Assembly: GCA_947626165.1 (NCBI GenBank)
Contig: CANQRG010000006.1
Span: 88,242-152,241 of the forward strand
Direction of reading: 5' to 3'
DNA length: 64,000 nt
From: an uncultured Clostridia bacterium
GTDB taxonomy: Bacteria; Bacillota; Clostridia; Oscillospirales; Ruminococcaceae
Below are positions 9,532 through 20,193 of the stretch, piece by piece (position 1 is the first letter of the stretch; every line of letters begins with the position of its first letter). The position numbers and the translations under genes are program-made. Under the pieces are notes generated by a model. The model made no database searches. It was given only the letters and a program-made list of their open reading frames with translations, and was not told the DNA's origin.

Positions 9532-12276
9532 TTATTCCTTGCAGTAATCAATGACAGATTTAATAAACTGTCTGCCTGCCGCACATTTTGAAAGCTTGTC
9601 AAAATCGCAGTTGCATACAACGACCTTTCCGCCGCTGCGTTCATACTCATAAAGCATTCCCAACTGGTGATTTCTCTCGAAATTATCTATAGTGCGAACG
9701 ATAAACTTCTTATCTTCATAACAACTATCTAAAATCTCGCTCTTTGAATTTTCAACGATTTCCCACCACTGCTCGGTTGAAAAGGTTTCACTAGGAAACT
9801 GCGAAAGCGCAGGATGAGTGTTGTCAATTAAAAGTCCCATAGTTCCGACAGGAAGCTCTTTGTTCATCATTTTTGATATTGTGCTGAACATCGGATAGCA
9901 CCAGAAATCCTGACAGTAAAATCCTTGTATAAAATCGTTTTCGTTAAGTTTTTCAAAGTCGGGTACTATAAGTATCGTTTTGCCTTGAGATAAAAGTCTT
10001 TCAGCTTCAGGGGATTCCACGCTCTCAAAAATATATGCTCCTGAAATATCAACGCTCTTGATTATCGGGAAGACCCAGATCTTATATGAGTTTTGTATAT
10101 CAGTTCCTTCGATATTAAGAATAAGCTCAACGGTTCTGGCAGCATCAACTTCTGGAAGCGTGACCTCAATATCGCAAATGTCAATGTAGTTTTGCCCGTC
10201 TGCCTGATGTATAGTCTCAACACCGTTTGCTATAGTTTTTCCGCAGGAGCATTTAAGTTCCCAAGTCAGATTTTTAGAATCAATACTGTAGTTTCTGTAG
10301 TAAGCGAGCTCTATATGTGCCTTGAATTTGTCACCAGCTTCGTAAGTGTAGCTGTCAAATTTTCCGAGCAAAACAGCGTCAGAGCAGAATTTTCTCCACT
10401 TCTTCGGAGAGCAAATGCCCTTTTGATCCATAAATGCGTCAAGAACTCCTACCAACGCCGTTCCCTGTCCGCTGAAGTCCTGAATATCAAGAATGTGAAA
10501 TCCTCCGAGCAGCCTTGAACGGAACACCGCTTCCATTTCTTCTTTATAGCAGGCAACTGACAGCTTTCCCGAAGCATTGAAAAAGTCTTTAGCCAAGTGT
10601 CCCAGACCTGCTGCCTCCATATTTTCTTTAAATATCTCAAAATTATTAGGCTTTAAAGAGCCGGTATATTTTTTGATTTCGTCAAAGTCTGGATATGTTT
10701 CATACTGACCTATTTCGTGTGTGATAATAGGAACTTTTGGTATAAATCCTGCGTCAGCCTCGCTTGCTTTAACGGTTTTTACAGTTGTTCCGTATTGAAT
10801 TTGCACAGTTTCATTACTGTCTGCTATATTATTTTCGGCACGGACATTAGGGTGAATAATGCTGTCATAGCACATATCGGTTGCAGGCTTTCTTGTTTGA
10901 ATATGTCCTAAAGGAGCGTCGCACGCTGCGAAAGAACCTCTTATAAGTCTGTCTTTTGAGAGTCTTACTCCGCAGAAGAAATCATCGTTTTCCAAAACAG
11001 AGGGGAAGAATTGAAAGTTGTTTGAGCCCTGTGTGTAAAGGTGTCTTGTGTCTTCCGCTTTAAAATAACCAATTATATCATTCAAACGAGCAGGGCTGCC
11101 CCAAAGCTCGTTGCCGAGCGACATCATACAATAAGACGGATGATTACCGAAAAACTTCATCATTTTAAAGCCCTCTTCAATAAGGAAATCCTGCTCGACC
11201 TCGTTGTATCCGTCTTCATCTTTTGCACAGATCGTTCCCCAGAAAGGCAGTTCAGGCTCCATATAAATTCCCAGCATATCAGCCGCAGTGAACGCCGCTT
11301 CAGGTGGACAGCAGGTATGATAACGATAATGATTCATTCCGTAATCTATAGATATACTCATAACCCTTAGCCATTCTGAAACGTCTGTCGGCATAAATCC
11401 TGTTTTTGGGAAAATCAATCCGTCGTGCTTTCCTCTAAGGAATGTTTTTTTGCCGTTTATGGTAAACTTATCACCATCTGTTTTAAACTCTCGAAGTCCG
11501 ACGATAGTGCTGTAAGTGTCGTCTCCAATTGATACTGAAAGATTATAAAGATATGGGCGATATTCGTCCCAAAGATAAGCGTTTTCTCCCATTTGGTATA
11601 TGACATCGATTTTGCCGTCTTTATATTCATAATCACAAGGGGGGATAATTTGGTCGTTTTTAGCTTTTGGACCGTCAAACCCAACTGCTGATACGGTTAC
11701 AGTGCCGGAGCTTTCTCCGACTACATCAGCTTTTATATGAAGCGTTTTAGAATGTATATCGCTTTCCACAAAGACATTCTCAACATAGGTTTTGTCGAAA
11801 ATCTGAAGCTCCAATCTGCCTATGATACCGTTCCAGTTTGTCTGGGTATCAGCAGATGTCAGATGTCCGCCGCCTGTTCTATAACCAAAGTTTGCAACTC
11901 TTACGGTAACTGTGTGGATACCTTCTGTTACATAATCGGTTATGTCATAGATATGAGGAGAAACCAGAGAATCATAGGTTCCTACTTCCTTGCCGTCAAT
12001 GTATAAAGTTGTTATTCTTGTACGCTCTAAAAATATAAATGCATTTTTGCCTACGGCTCTTGTAAAGTCGACCTCTTTTGAAAACCAAGCCCAGCCCTCA
12101 AAATAATATGTGTCTGTGAGATAATCCTTCTCCCGTTTATAATTGAATTTGCCCTTTTTCGCATTTGAGGTGGAGTTTGGCAGCATAATGCTGTCGCTGA
12201 ACGGAGGCGTTTTGCCTTCCAGTTTTTCATCAAGCTCAAGCGACCATTCTCCGCTTAAATCAATAAATTCTATCAT
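9532..12276 (-). CDS. Glycoside hydrolase family 2 (beta-galactosidase/glucuronidase-like)
   Basis: Predicted retaining beta-glycosidase. The N-terminal jelly-roll sugar-binding domain (about 5-165) opens with DLSGEWSLELDE. An Ig-like domain (about 170-265) precedes a TIM barrel from KTFLRGKHDG near 275. The acid/base Glu is in MSLGNELWGS near 395, and THEIGQYETYPDF near 508 supplies the candidate nucleophile Glu. A C-terminal beta region completes the 914 residues. There is no signal peptide, so it probably acts on imported oligosaccharides. The substrate cannot be read from the sequence. No sugar transporter is adjacent, so it is a stand-alone gene. AGGAGAAA lies upstream of the ATG. Confidence 0.88.
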   Translation of the reverse strand: MIEFIDLSGEWSLELDEKLEGKTPPFSDSIMLPNSTSNAKKGKFNYKREKDYLTDTYYFEGWAWFSKEVDFTRAVGKNAFIFLERTRITTLYIDGKEVGTYDSLVSPHIYDITDYVTEGIHTVTVRVANFGYRTGGGHLTSADTQTNWNGIIGRLELQIFDKTYVENVFVESDIHSKTLHIKADVVGESSGTVTVSAVGFDGPKAKNDQIIPPCDYEYKDGKIDVIYQMGENAYLWDEYRPYLYNLSVSIGDDTYSTIVGLREFKTDGDKFTINGKKTFLRGKHDGLIFPKTGFMPTDVSEWLRVMSISIDYGMNHYRYHTCCPPEAAFTAADMLGIYMEPELPFWGTICAKDEDGYNEVEQDFLIEEGFKMMKFFGNHPSYCMMSLGNELWGSPARLNDIIGYFKAEDTRHLYTQGSNNFQFFPSVLENDDFFCGVRLSKDRLIRGSFAACDAPLGHIQTRKPATDMCYDSIIHPNVRAENNIADSNETVQIQYGTTVKTVKASEADAGFIPKVPIITHEIGQYETYPDFDEIKKYTGSLKPNNFEIFKENMEAAGLGHLAKDFFNASGKLSVACYKEEMEAVFRSRLLGGFHILDIQDFSGQGTALVGVLDAFMDQKGICSPKKWRKFCSDAVLLGKFDSYTYEAGDKFKAHIELAYYRNYSIDSKNLTWELKCSCGKTIANGVETIHQADGQNYIDICDIEVTLPEVDAARTVELILNIEGTDIQNSYKIWVFPIIKSVDISGAYIFESVESPEAERLLSQGKTILIVPDFEKLNENDFIQGFYCQDFWCYPMFSTISKMMNKELPVGTMGLLIDNTHPALSQFPSETFSTEQWWEIVENSKSEILDSCYEDKKFIVRTIDNFERNHQLGMLYEYERSGGKVVVCNCDFDKLSKCAAGRQFIKSVIDYCKE

Positions 12277-12382
12277 TTGTTTTCTCCTATAAAATAATTG
12301 TAATTTTTAATTTATATATAATCGCATACGCTTTACATATTAACATAAATCAAATGTAAAAGCAATACTAAATTCTTAAAAT

Positions 12383-12418
12383 AAAAAACCTATCGCAAAT
12401 TCTAAAAACGATAGGTTT
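12383..12418 (-). terminator. Intrinsic terminator after dnaJ
   Basis: On the minus strand AAACCTATCG (from 12418) pairs with CGATAGGTTT (to 12386), followed by TTTATTTT. Confidence 0.85.
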
Positions 12419-12430
12419 AATTTTACCTTA

Positions 12431-13576
12431 TTACATAATTCTTTCTTTCAGCTTTGAAAGAAAGCTTTGCCTTTTAGCATAATTTCTTTCGCTAAGCAGG
12501 CTGTCAAATTCATTGAGCTTTCTTACCATTTCCTTGTTTAGCCCCTTAGGCGTTTCAACAACGACCCTTACGTAATGGTCGCCCTTGTCGCTTCTGTTGA
12601 GCTTTTTGATGCCTTTTCCTCTCAGACGGAAAACTGTTCCCGTCTGCGTTCCAGCAGGCACCGTATATCTCACCTTTCCGTCGACCGTCGGAACGGTAAT
12701 TTCATCGCCCAAAGTAACCTGCGTAAAGGTGAGGGGGATCTCCGTCCAAACGTCAAAGCCGTCTCTTTCAAACACGCTGTCACGTCTCACCGAAACTGTC
12801 ACGTTCAAATCACCGTTAGGACCGCCGTTTATACCGGCGTCTCCTGCACCTGCAACTCGAAGCGTCTGCCCGTTGTCGATACCGGCAGGTATCTCAATTT
12901 CTCTCCTAGCTGAAGTTCTTGTTCTGCCTTGACCTGAACAACGAGGGCAAGGTGAATCAATGATCCTGCCTTTTCCTGCACAGCGTGAACAAACCCTTGT
13001 TGAAGTGATCGAGCCAAATGGGGTTCTCTGCTGAACATTTACCTGTCCTCGTCCGCCGCAGTCGGGGCAGGTTTTGGGTGATGTTCCGGGTTTAGCGCCA
13101 GTGCCGCCGCAGTCGGGACATCTCTCCATTCTGTTCATTCTAACTTCAATTTTCTTTCCCTTGCAAGCCTCCATAAAGTCAATGGTAACGCTTGCACGAA
13201 TATCCTGTCCTCGTCTGGGAGCGTTGGGGTTAGCAGATGAACGTCCGCCGCCGAACGAACCGAAAATAGAGTCGAAAATATCTCCCATATCTCCAAAACC
13301 GCCAAAGCCGCCGAAACCTCCTGCTCCTGCGCCGCCGCCGTAGCTGGGGTCTACTCCTGCGTGTCCGAACTGGTCATACTTTGCTCTTTTATCGCTGTCC
13401 GAAAGGACTTCATATGCTTCGTTTATTTCTTTAAATTTAGCTTCCGCTTCTTTATTGTCCGGATGCAGATCGGGATGATATTGCTTAGCCAGTTTTCTGT
13501 ATGCTTTTTTAAGTTCATCATCAGAGGCGCCTTTCGACACGCCAAGCACCTCATAATAATCTCTTTTGTCCGCCAT
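12431..13576 (-). CDS. dnaJ: Chaperone DnaJ (Hsp40)
   Basis: Co-chaperone that stimulates DnaK ATPase and delivers unfolded proteins. The J domain (1-70) carries [10 protein letters not shown] with the HPD triad. A Gly/Phe-rich stretch spans about 76-112. Four zinc motifs follow: [24 protein letters not shown] and CPRCSGQG (about 153-216). The C-terminal substrate domains complete 381 residues, a normal length. It is the last gene of hrcA-grpE-dnaK-dnaJ on the minus strand. Confidence 0.98.
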   Translation of the reverse strand: MADKRDYYEVLGVSKGASDDELKKAYRKLAKQYHPDLHPDNKEAEAKFKEINEAYEVLSDSDKRAKYDQFGHAGVDPSYGGGAGAGGFGGFGGFGDMGDIFDSIFGSFGGGRSSANPNAPRRGQDIRASVTIDFMEACKGKKIEVRMNRMERCPDCGGTGAKPGTSPKTCPDCGGRGQVNVQQRTPFGSITSTRVCSRCAGKGRIIDSPCPRCSGQGRTRTSARREIEIPAGIDNGQTLRVAGAGDAGINGGPNGDLNVTVSVRRDSVFERDGFDVWTEIPLTFTQVTLGDEITVPTVDGKVRYTVPAGTQTGTVFRLRGKGIKKLNRSDKGDHYVRVVVETPKGLNKEMVRKLNEFDSLLSERNYAKRQSFLSKLKERIM

Positions 13577-13657
13577 TAATATGACCTTTCCTTTCGCAAA
13601 AACTCGAAAATTTAAGTGAAGGATATTAAAAATAATCCTTTTATTATTATGTAAAAT

Positions 13658-13676
13658 GGGAGAACACTGTTCTCCC
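13658..13676 (-). terminator. Hairpin between dnaK and dnaJ
   Basis: A near-perfect dyad, GGGAGAACA-C-TGTTCTCCC, followed on the minus strand by ATTTTACAT. It may act as a partial terminator or mRNA-processing site that lowers dnaJ expression. The U tract is weak. Confidence 0.45.
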
Positions 13677-13695
13677 TTTTACAGTATTGCAAGTA

Positions 13696-15546
13696 TTATT
13701 CAGCGTCGCTGAACTCTGCGTCTATAACATCGTCGCCGTTATCTGTCGATGCTCCGTCTGCACCTGTATCAGGTCCTGCCTGAGCGCCTTGAGCCTGCTG
13801 TGCCTGAGCGGCAGCCTGCTGGTAAACCTTTGTTGCAACGCCCTGGAACTCTGTTTCAAGCTCCTTCTGCTTTGACTTGATAGCCTCAATATCTGTGCCC
13901 TTTAGAGCTTCTTTCAAAGCGTCTATCTTAGCCTGAACTGACGACTTCTCATCAGCAGAAATCTTATCGCCAAACTCGCCTAACGACTTTTCACACTGGA
14001 ATACCATCTGGTCTGCTTGGTTTCTTGCATCGACCTCATCCTTTTTCTTCTTGTCCTCAGCGGCAAATGCCTCAGCTTCTTTAACAGCTTTGTCTATGTC
14101 CTCCTTAGACATATTTGTAGAAGAAGTAATAGTGATGTTCTGTTCTTTGCCTGTTCCCAAGTCCTTAGCCGAAACGTGAACGATACCGTTAGCGTCTATA
14201 TCGAATGTTACCTCAATTTGAGGAATTCCTCTCGGAGCGGGTGCGATACCGTCGAGACGGAACATACCGAGCTGTTTGTTGTCCTTAGCGAATTCTCTCT
14301 CACCTTGAAGTACGTTTATATCAACTGCCGATTGGTTATCAGCGGCTGTTGAGAAAATTTGAGACTTCTTTGTAGGGATAGTTGTGTTTCTCTCGATGAT
14401 CTTTGTGCAAACTCCGCCCATTGTTTCAAGACCGAGCGAAAGGGGAGTAACGTCAAGGAGCAAAAGACCGTCTTTAACGTCTCCGCCGAGAACGCCTCCC
14501 TGATATGCCGCACCCAGTGCAACGCACTCATCAGGGTTGATACCCTTAAACGGCTCTTTGCCGATAAACTTCTGAACAGCCTCCTGAACAGCTGGGATTC
14601 TTGAAGAACCGCCAACCATCAGCACTTTATTAAGATCGCCTGCCGAAAGTCCCGAATCAGACAACGCCTGACGAACAGGTCCCATAGTTTTCTCAACCAA
14701 ATCAGCGGTGAGTTCGTTAAACTTAGCCTGAGAAAGTGTAAGCTCCATATGCTTTGGACCAGCGGCGTCCGCTGTGATAAACGGAAGACTGATAGATGTT
14801 GTTGCTGTTGATGAAAGCTCGATTTTAGCTTTTTCAGCAGCTTCTTTAAGTCTCTGCATAGCCATTTTGTCATTTGAAAGGTCGATGCCCTCTGATGTTT
14901 TAAACTCGCTGACCATCCAGTCAATTATTCTCTGGTCAAAGTCGTCTCCGCCAAGACGGTTGTTACCTGCTGTTGCCAGAACTTCGGTAACGCCTTCGCC
15001 CATTTCAATGATTGAAACGTCGAATGTTCCTCCGCCTAAGTCATAAACCATAACCTTTTGGTCTTCTTCTTTGTCAAGTCCGTATGACAATGCTGCGGCG
15101 GTAGGCTCGTTTATAATTCTCTTAACATTCAAGCCCGCAATCTGACCTGCGTCCTTTGTTGCCTGTCTTTGAGCGTCTGTGAAATAAGCAGGAACTGTGA
15201 TAACTGCCTCTGTTACGCTTTCGCCCAAATAAGCTTCGGCGTCCTTTTTCAGCTTTTGAAGAATCATTGCTGAAATCTCTTGAGGAGTGTATTCCTTTCC
15301 GCCCATTTTAGCCTTATAATCAGAACCCATATGTCTCTTGATCGAGATTACTGTGTTATCAAAATTTGTTACAGCCTGTCTTTTTGCGACCTGACCTATA
15401 AGTCTGTCGCCTGTTTTTGAAACTCCAACTACAGATGGCGTAGTTCTTGCGCCTTCGCTGTTAGGGATAACAACGGCTTCGCCGCCCTCCATAACTGCTA
15501 CGCAGGAGTTTGTTGTACCTAAGTCAATACCTATAATCTTTCCCAT
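13696..15546 (-). CDS. dnaK: Chaperone DnaK (Hsp70)
   Basis: ATP-dependent chaperone. The actin-like nucleotide-binding domain starts [17 protein letters not shown] and contains [13 protein letters not shown] and the [12 protein letters not shown] phosphate motif. The substrate-binding domain has [14 protein letters not shown] at its entrance. The C-terminus is Gln/Ala/Gly-rich and ends [10 protein letters not shown], the usual DnaK tail. I chose ATG 15546 (MGKIIG), because AAAGGA is about 10 bases upstream; the TTG two codons earlier adds only two residues. Length 616 is normal. Confidence 0.98.
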   Translation of the reverse strand: MGKIIGIDLGTTNSCVAVMEGGEAVVIPNSEGARTTPSVVGVSKTGDRLIGQVAKRQAVTNFDNTVISIKRHMGSDYKAKMGGKEYTPQEISAMILQKLKKDAEAYLGESVTEAVITVPAYFTDAQRQATKDAGQIAGLNVKRIINEPTAAALSYGLDKEEDQKVMVYDLGGGTFDVSIIEMGEGVTEVLATAGNNRLGGDDFDQRIIDWMVSEFKTSEGIDLSNDKMAMQRLKEAAEKAKIELSSTATTSISLPFITADAAGPKHMELTLSQAKFNELTADLVEKTMGPVRQALSDSGLSAGDLNKVLMVGGSSRIPAVQEAVQKFIGKEPFKGINPDECVALGAAYQGGVLGGDVKDGLLLLDVTPLSLGLETMGGVCTKIIERNTTIPTKKSQIFSTAADNQSAVDINVLQGEREFAKDNKQLGMFRLDGIAPAPRGIPQIEVTFDIDANGIVHVSAKDLGTGKEQNITITSSTNMSKEDIDKAVKEAEAFAAEDKKKKDEVDARNQADQMVFQCEKSLGEFGDKISADEKSSVQAKIDALKEALKGTDIEAIKSKQKELETEFQGVATKVYQQAAAQAQQAQGAQAGPDTGADGASTDNGDDVIDAEFSDAE

Positions 15547-15630
15547 AATCAATCATTTCCTTTCAATGTGTTTATAAATTAATTTGTATGGTATTTCTGC
15601 CAAATGTTTTTGCAGAAAAAGTTTACTAAT

Positions 15631-16224
15631 TTAAGGATTTGCAACTACTACCATTGCATATCTTATTATCTTATCGCCGATTTTATAACCCTTTTGAAAT
15701 ACCTCTGCAACCTCATTTTCTCCCAGCTTATCGTCCTCTATCTGGTTGACGGCATTAGCTATATTCGGGTCAAAGGTTTCTCCCAGAGGGTCAATAATTT
15801 CAACACCGAGCTTTTTAAGAGCTTCTCCGAACTGGTTGAAAATCATCTCAACGCCTGACTTGTATTTTTCGTCTGTGGTTTCAGCGTTCAAAGCTCTTTC
15901 AAAATTATCAAACACAGGGAGTATTTCACTTACAGTGTTGCCGATAGTTGCTGCAGAGATGTCGAGCCTTTCTTTAGCAGAACGCTTTCTGAAGTTGTCA
16001 TACTCAGCAGCTAGACGCATATATTTGTCCTTTTGCTCGTCCAGCTCTTTTGTAAGCTTTTCTTCAGCAGTTAGTTCCGGCTTTTCCTCAGAAGCTGATT
16101 CCTGGTTTTCCTCGCTTGAGGTTTCTTGCTCATTATCCTGAGCTTCGTCAGAGATTTTGTTTGTATCGGCGTCGTTGTTTTCGTCTGCAACTTCTTCTAA
16201 GTCTTTTTCTTTATCGTTTGTCAT
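15631..16224 (-). CDS. grpE: Nucleotide exchange factor GrpE
   Basis: Releases ADP from DnaK. An acidic disordered N-terminus (about 1-60, many Glu/Asp/Ser) leads into a long coiled coil (EEKLTKELDEQKDKYMRLA) and the GrpE motif LAAEYDNFRKR near 92-102. The C-terminal beta domain has VFQKGYKIGDKIIRYAMVVV. Length is 197 residues. The ATG overlaps the hrcA stop by one base (TAATG), indicating coupled translation. Confidence 0.97.
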   Translation of the reverse strand: MTNDKEKDLEEVADENNDADTNKISDEAQDNEQETSSEENQESASEEKPELTAEEKLTKELDEQKDKYMRLAAEYDNFRKRSAKERLDISAATIGNTVSEILPVFDNFERALNAETTDEKYKSGVEMIFNQFGEALKKLGVEIIDPLGETFDPNIANAVNQIEDDKLGENEVAEVFQKGYKIGDKIIRYAMVVVANP

Positions 16225-17294
16225 TAGTCATCACGCCCTTCGTTGTAAGTATTGTCAACATCATTGATGTCCATAACATTCTCCGTATCATATTCGTTTT
16301 CTGAAATCATATCTGAAATTCTGCTTGTGAAATATTCAAGATACGGAATAAACTTAGCATAATCGATCCTCATAGGACCTATAAGCCCGATAGTACCTGC
16401 GGGCTTTCCGCCCTTTTGATACTGCGAGGTTATTATGCTTGAATTGTTTATAACAAAGCCGTCGTCCTCAGGGGAGAACATAACGTGAAGCCCTGAAAAG
16501 CTGCTGTCGAACAGTTTTGCTATTTCTTTTTTGTGGTCTAAAAACTCAATAATCTCATTTTTATCAAAATCGTCATACTTCAAGAGATTTTTCTCACCCT
16601 TAAAGGATATCTCCTTTTGCGTTATCTCTTTCGACATTTTGTAAATCTCAGCGACAAGCGGAGAAAGAGTCATCATATAAGTTCCCATAGCTTCTTCAAG
16701 CTTTTTTAAGAGATCGTCAGATAACTTATCTACCTCAATGCCCTCTAAATTTTCTCTGAGAAAATTTGAAAAGAATTCAAGCTGTTCATTTGTCAAATCA
16801 AACTGAAGTCTGCAAACCTTGTTCTTAATATTGCCAGATGAAGTTATAAGCAAAAGAACATACATACGCTTGCCTGTAGGAATAACTTCAACCTTTGATA
16901 TGATTGAAAACTTCGGTGTTTCGGTTGCGACTACCGTTGCGCACTTTGTAAGCTCCGCTAACGCAGTTGAAGCAGACTGGACAATAGCTTCTTCAGTTAG
17001 ATCCACACCGCTTGGTAGCATAGCTTCGATCAGATCCTTTTCCTCTTTTGTCAGAGGGTCGGTTTCGACGAGCTGATCGACATAAAATCTATATCCTTTA
17101 TATGTCGGCACTCTGCCTGCTGAGGTATGCGGCTGTTCGAGATAACCCTGCTTTTCAAGCTCTGCCATTTCGTTCCTAATAGTTGCAGAGGAAGCCTTTA
17201 TATACTTCATCATAGCTTTAGAACCGACAGGCTCGCCGGTAACAATATACTCGTCAACCACCGCTGTCAAGATTTTCAGCTTTCGGTCGTCCAC
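16224..17294 (-). CDS. hrcA: Heat-inducible transcription repressor HrcA
   Basis: Represses class I heat-shock operons by binding CIRCE. The N-terminal winged helix (1-75) shows ATIRNEMAELEKQGYLEQPHTSAGRVP split over residues 36-63, which is diagnostic for the family. GAF-like and dimerisation regions follow, with the C-terminal LIGPMRIDYAKFIPYLEY. Length 356 is typical. The start is GTG with AGGAGGTGACC upstream. It is the first gene of the operon and lies just behind its own operator, so it is autoregulated by analogy with Bacillus subtilis. Confidence 0.97.
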   Translation of the reverse strand: MDDRKLKILTAVVDEYIVTGEPVGSKAMMKYIKASSATIRNEMAELEKQGYLEQPHTSAGRVPTYKGYRFYVDQLVETDPLTKEEKDLIEAMLPSGVDLTEEAIVQSASTALAELTKCATVVATETPKFSIISKVEVIPTGKRMYVLLLITSSGNIKNKVCRLQFDLTNEQLEFFSNFLRENLEGIEVDKLSDDLLKKLEEAMGTYMMTLSPLVAEIYKMSKEITQKEISFKGEKNLLKYDDFDKNEIIEFLDHKKEIAKLFDSSFSGLHVMFSPEDDGFVINNSSIITSQYQKGGKPAGTIGLIGPMRIDYAKFIPYLEYFTSRISDMISENEYDTENVMDINDVDNTYNEGRDD

Positions 17295-17335
17295 ACGGTC
17301 ACCTCCTGAGACTTATCACTTTGATTAGTTGAGTG

Positions 17336-17362
17336 TTAGCACTCATTTGCTTGGAGTGCTAA
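17336..17362 (-). promoter_or_regulatory. CIRCE operator
   Basis: Perfect TTAGCACTC-N9-GAGTGCTAA inverted repeat, the HrcA binding site, between the promoter and hrcA. Confidence 0.97.
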
Positions 17363-17367
17363 ATATT

Positions 17368-17395
17368 ATTATACCCAGATTTTTAGTATTGTCAA
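17368..17395 (-). promoter_or_regulatory. Predicted sigma-A promoter of the hrcA-grpE-dnaK-dnaJ operon
   Basis: On the minus strand TTGACA (17395-17390) and TATAAT (17373-17368) are 16 bases apart. CIRCE begins a few bases downstream, where HrcA would block initiation. Confidence 0.8.
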
Positions 17396-17461
17396 GGGTT
17401 TTACGAAATTTATTTTATAAAATTATCATTACTCATAATATATATTTTTGTGCATAAAGAC

Positions 17462-17490
17462 AAAAATATCCCCAGCTATCTGCTGGGGAT
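17462..17490 (-). terminator. Intrinsic terminator after valS
   Basis: On the minus strand ATCCCCAGC (from 17490) pairs with GCTGGGGAT (to 17468) around a 5-base loop, followed by ATTTTTGT. Confidence 0.9.
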
Positions 17491-17507
17491 TATGATTTTT
17501 ATTGTTT

Positions 17508-19931
17508 TTACTTCTTCGCCTCGTCTAAATTAAGCTCTATTTTATTTACTGTGTAACCTTCATCTGCATCTTGAACCGTTAAGTTCTCTATAAATAAAGT
17601 AGCTTTGAAATCCTTTATAGACAAGTCTATAGCCTCCGCTAATTCTTTGTTTAAACTTAAATCGAGAATTTTTATCGGCGTCTTTAATGAAACATTGTGG
17701 TTCGTCTTTTCACCTCTTGCCTGACTTATAATGCTTATTATAGAATCACCGTTTGCAATTTCCTTCGTAAAATCGAAATTCAAAGGCTTTATTTCTGTTA
17801 TGTGAATTGACTTCTTATCGTGGTATAGCTCCTGATAAATTTCTTCTGTTATGAACGGGAAGAAAATACTGAAATCCTGAAGCAGTTTGTAAAGAAGTGT
17901 GTAAACCGTCTTTTGACCCGAATATCTCGGCACTTCGCCAAATTCCTCAGGTCTGTATAATCTGTGCTTTACTATTTCAATGTAATTGTCACAGAAGTTC
18001 CAGAAAAATTTCTCTAGGTGATTTAACGCCAATCCTACTTCGTATTCGTCAAGGTACTTGATAAAGCCCTTCTCCATTTCCTGAAAGCTGCCTAAAATCC
18101 ACTTGTCTATATACTCGTAATCATTAAACTCTTTATCCTGATAATCGGTCAAGTGCATTTCAATAAATTTAGACACGTTCCAGATTTTGTTTATCAGCTT
18201 TTTACCTCTTTGAAGCGTATCTTCACTGAATACTATGTCTGTTCCCAGTCTGCCTGAACCTGCCCAGTAGCGGATTACATCGGCAGAATACTGCTCAATC
18301 AGATTAATCGGTTCTACCTTTGCGTTTCCCTTGCTCTTGCTGATTTTCTCTCCCTTGTTCGCCATTACAAAGCCGGAGATCATTACATTGTCCCACGGTC
18401 TTTGTCCGAAATGATAAAAGCTCTTTACTATAGTGTAGAAATCCCATGTCCTGATAATTTCAGATGCGTTTGTTCTTATGCTCATCGGCTTTAATATGGA
18501 TTCGTAGTTTTCTTCCTCGCCGTATCTCATATTGATAAGCGGTGTTACAGAGGACGTCGCCCATGTGTCCATAACATCTGACTCAGGGGTAAATTCCTTG
18601 CAGCCGCACTTAGGACAGCGCTCAATATGAGGCTGGTCGACCAAAGGATTTACAGGAAGGTCTTCTTTTCTGGCAAATATCGGTTCTCCGCACTCTTTAC
18701 AGTACCAAACCGGGAACGGAACGCCGAAGTACCTCTGCCTTGAAATGCACCAGTCCCACATAATGTTTTCTACCCATTCGTTGTATCTGCTTTGCATATG
18801 AGCAGGATGCCATTTTATTTCGTTTCCTATTCTAATAAAATCCTCTTTGTGGTTCATAATGTCTATGAACCACTGCTTCATAACCGAATACTCTACTTCT
18901 TTTCCGCATCTTTCGTGCGTCTGCACCTCGTGCTCTAGCTCTTCGATCTTAACAATATATCCGCCTGCTTGTAAGTCCTCTATTATCTTCTTTCTTGCTT
19001 CCTTGATTTTTAATCCGCCGTAATTAGGTACTGAATCAACAATTCTTCCGTTGTCGGTGAAGATGTATCTCAGCGGCAGATTGTATTTTTTCCACCACTC
19101 AATATCTGTCTGGTCTCCAAAGGTACAGCACATAACTACTCCCGTACCCTTATCAATGGCTACCTTATCATCTGCCATAATAGGTACTTCTACATTAATA
19201 ACAGGAATCTGCGCTGTCTTTCCGATAAGATGATTGTGCTTTTCATCATCAGGATTTACAAACACGCATACAATAGCCGGCAGCAATTCCGGTCTTGTTG
19301 TTGCTATTGTGAACTCCTCTCCGTCCTCTTTGGTTTTAAATGTAACGTAATTGAAAGTGGTTTTTATCGTTTTGGTTTCCAACTCGGCTTGTGCAATAGA
19401 AGTCAAACACTCGTTGCACCATAACGCCGGACTTTCTTTATGATAACAGTGTCCTTTTTCAATTAGATCTAAAAAAGAAGTCTGGCTTATCTTTATAGTC
19501 GACGGGCTTACAGTCTTGTAGTGAATATCCCAGTCAGTGCTTACTCCCATTTTGCTGAATAATCTTTGGAAGTCTGCTTCATACTTATCCGTTGTTTCAT
19601 AGCATAGCTTTGAAAACGCTTCACGCCCTATTTCGTGAGCCTTTTTGCCTTGCTCTTTCTCTACCAGTCTTTCACTAGGCAATCCGTTATCGTCAAATCC
19701 GAACGGATAAAAAATATTGTACCCTCTCAGCCTTTTGTACCTTGCAATCATCTCCGTCTGCGAATAAGAGAAAATATGTCCTATATGAATTTTTCCGCTT
19801 ACCGTCGGCGGCGGAGTGTCTATAGAAAATACCTCTCTCTGATCAGGTTTGAACTCGTAGATTTTATTTTCATTCCAATATTCCAGCCATTTGTTTTCTT
19901 TTTCCTGCGGTTTGTACTTCTTATCTAACAT
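17508..19931 (-). CDS. valS: Valine--tRNA ligase, short form
   Basis: Class I aminoacyl-tRNA synthetase that charges tRNA-Val. PPPTVSGKIHIGHIFSY near 41-57 holds the HIGH motif and GEKISKSKGNA near 515-525 the KMSKS motif. The editing domain includes FTIATTRPELLPA near 206-218. Zinc-type Cys pairs are seen in WCNEC near 171 and around CPKCGC near 436. The 807 residues are shorter than the roughly 880 of the common bacterial enzyme and the C-terminal coiled-coil arm is abbreviated. This suggests the alternative ValS lineage (type 2), which I infer from length and motif spelling. AGGA lies upstream of ATG 19931. Confidence 0.93.
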   Translation of the reverse strand: MLDKKYKPQEKENKWLEYWNENKIYEFKPDQREVFSIDTPPPTVSGKIHIGHIFSYSQTEMIARYKRLRGYNIFYPFGFDDNGLPSERLVEKEQGKKAHEIGREAFSKLCYETTDKYEADFQRLFSKMGVSTDWDIHYKTVSPSTIKISQTSFLDLIEKGHCYHKESPALWCNECLTSIAQAELETKTIKTTFNYVTFKTKEDGEEFTIATTRPELLPAIVCVFVNPDDEKHNHLIGKTAQIPVINVEVPIMADDKVAIDKGTGVVMCCTFGDQTDIEWWKKYNLPLRYIFTDNGRIVDSVPNYGGLKIKEARKKIIEDLQAGGYIVKIEELEHEVQTHERCGKEVEYSVMKQWFIDIMNHKEDFIRIGNEIKWHPAHMQSRYNEWVENIMWDWCISRQRYFGVPFPVWYCKECGEPIFARKEDLPVNPLVDQPHIERCPKCGCKEFTPESDVMDTWATSSVTPLINMRYGEEENYESILKPMSIRTNASEIIRTWDFYTIVKSFYHFGQRPWDNVMISGFVMANKGEKISKSKGNAKVEPINLIEQYSADVIRYWAGSGRLGTDIVFSEDTLQRGKKLINKIWNVSKFIEMHLTDYQDKEFNDYEYIDKWILGSFQEMEKGFIKYLDEYEVGLALNHLEKFFWNFCDNYIEIVKHRLYRPEEFGEVPRYSGQKTVYTLLYKLLQDFSIFFPFITEEIYQELYHDKKSIHITEIKPLNFDFTKEIANGDSIISIISQARGEKTNHNVSLKTPIKILDLSLNKELAEAIDLSIKDFKATLFIENLTVQDADEGYTVNKIELNLDEAKK

Positions 19932-20001
19932 TTATATTCGTCCTTTCTTAGCCGTAAATAGCATAAGTTAATAACTTCCTTATTTAACAACCATAAATAA
20001 A

Positions 20002-20030
20002 AGTATAACAATAAAATAAAATAATGTCAA
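20002..20030 (-). promoter_or_regulatory. Predicted promoter of valS
   Basis: On the minus strand TTGACA (20030-20025) and TATACT (20007-20002) are 17 bases apart. No T-box leader is visible between this promoter and valS. Confidence 0.75.
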
Positions 20031-20101
20031 CTAGCGAAAGTTTGTCAGTAGCAAAAGCAGTCATATCCCATACTGCACCATATCTTTTCTCACTAGCACC
20101 C

Positions 20102-20136
20102 AATAACAAACAAGCAGCCGCCTTACGGCAGCTGCT
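20102..20136 (-). terminator. Intrinsic terminator after the leucine-rich-repeat gene
   Basis: On the minus strand AGCAGCTGCC (from 20136) pairs with GGCGGCTGCT (to 20113, one G-U) around GTAA, followed by TGTTTGTTATT. Confidence 0.85.
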
Positions 20137-20193
20137 CGCATACATTTTTCTTTTAACTTTTGTCTCAAATATGTGACATAGAGCCTTAAATTT

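Noticed and set aside
19932..20100. T-box leader for valS
   Set aside because: No T-box motif or specifier stem found between the promoter and valS.
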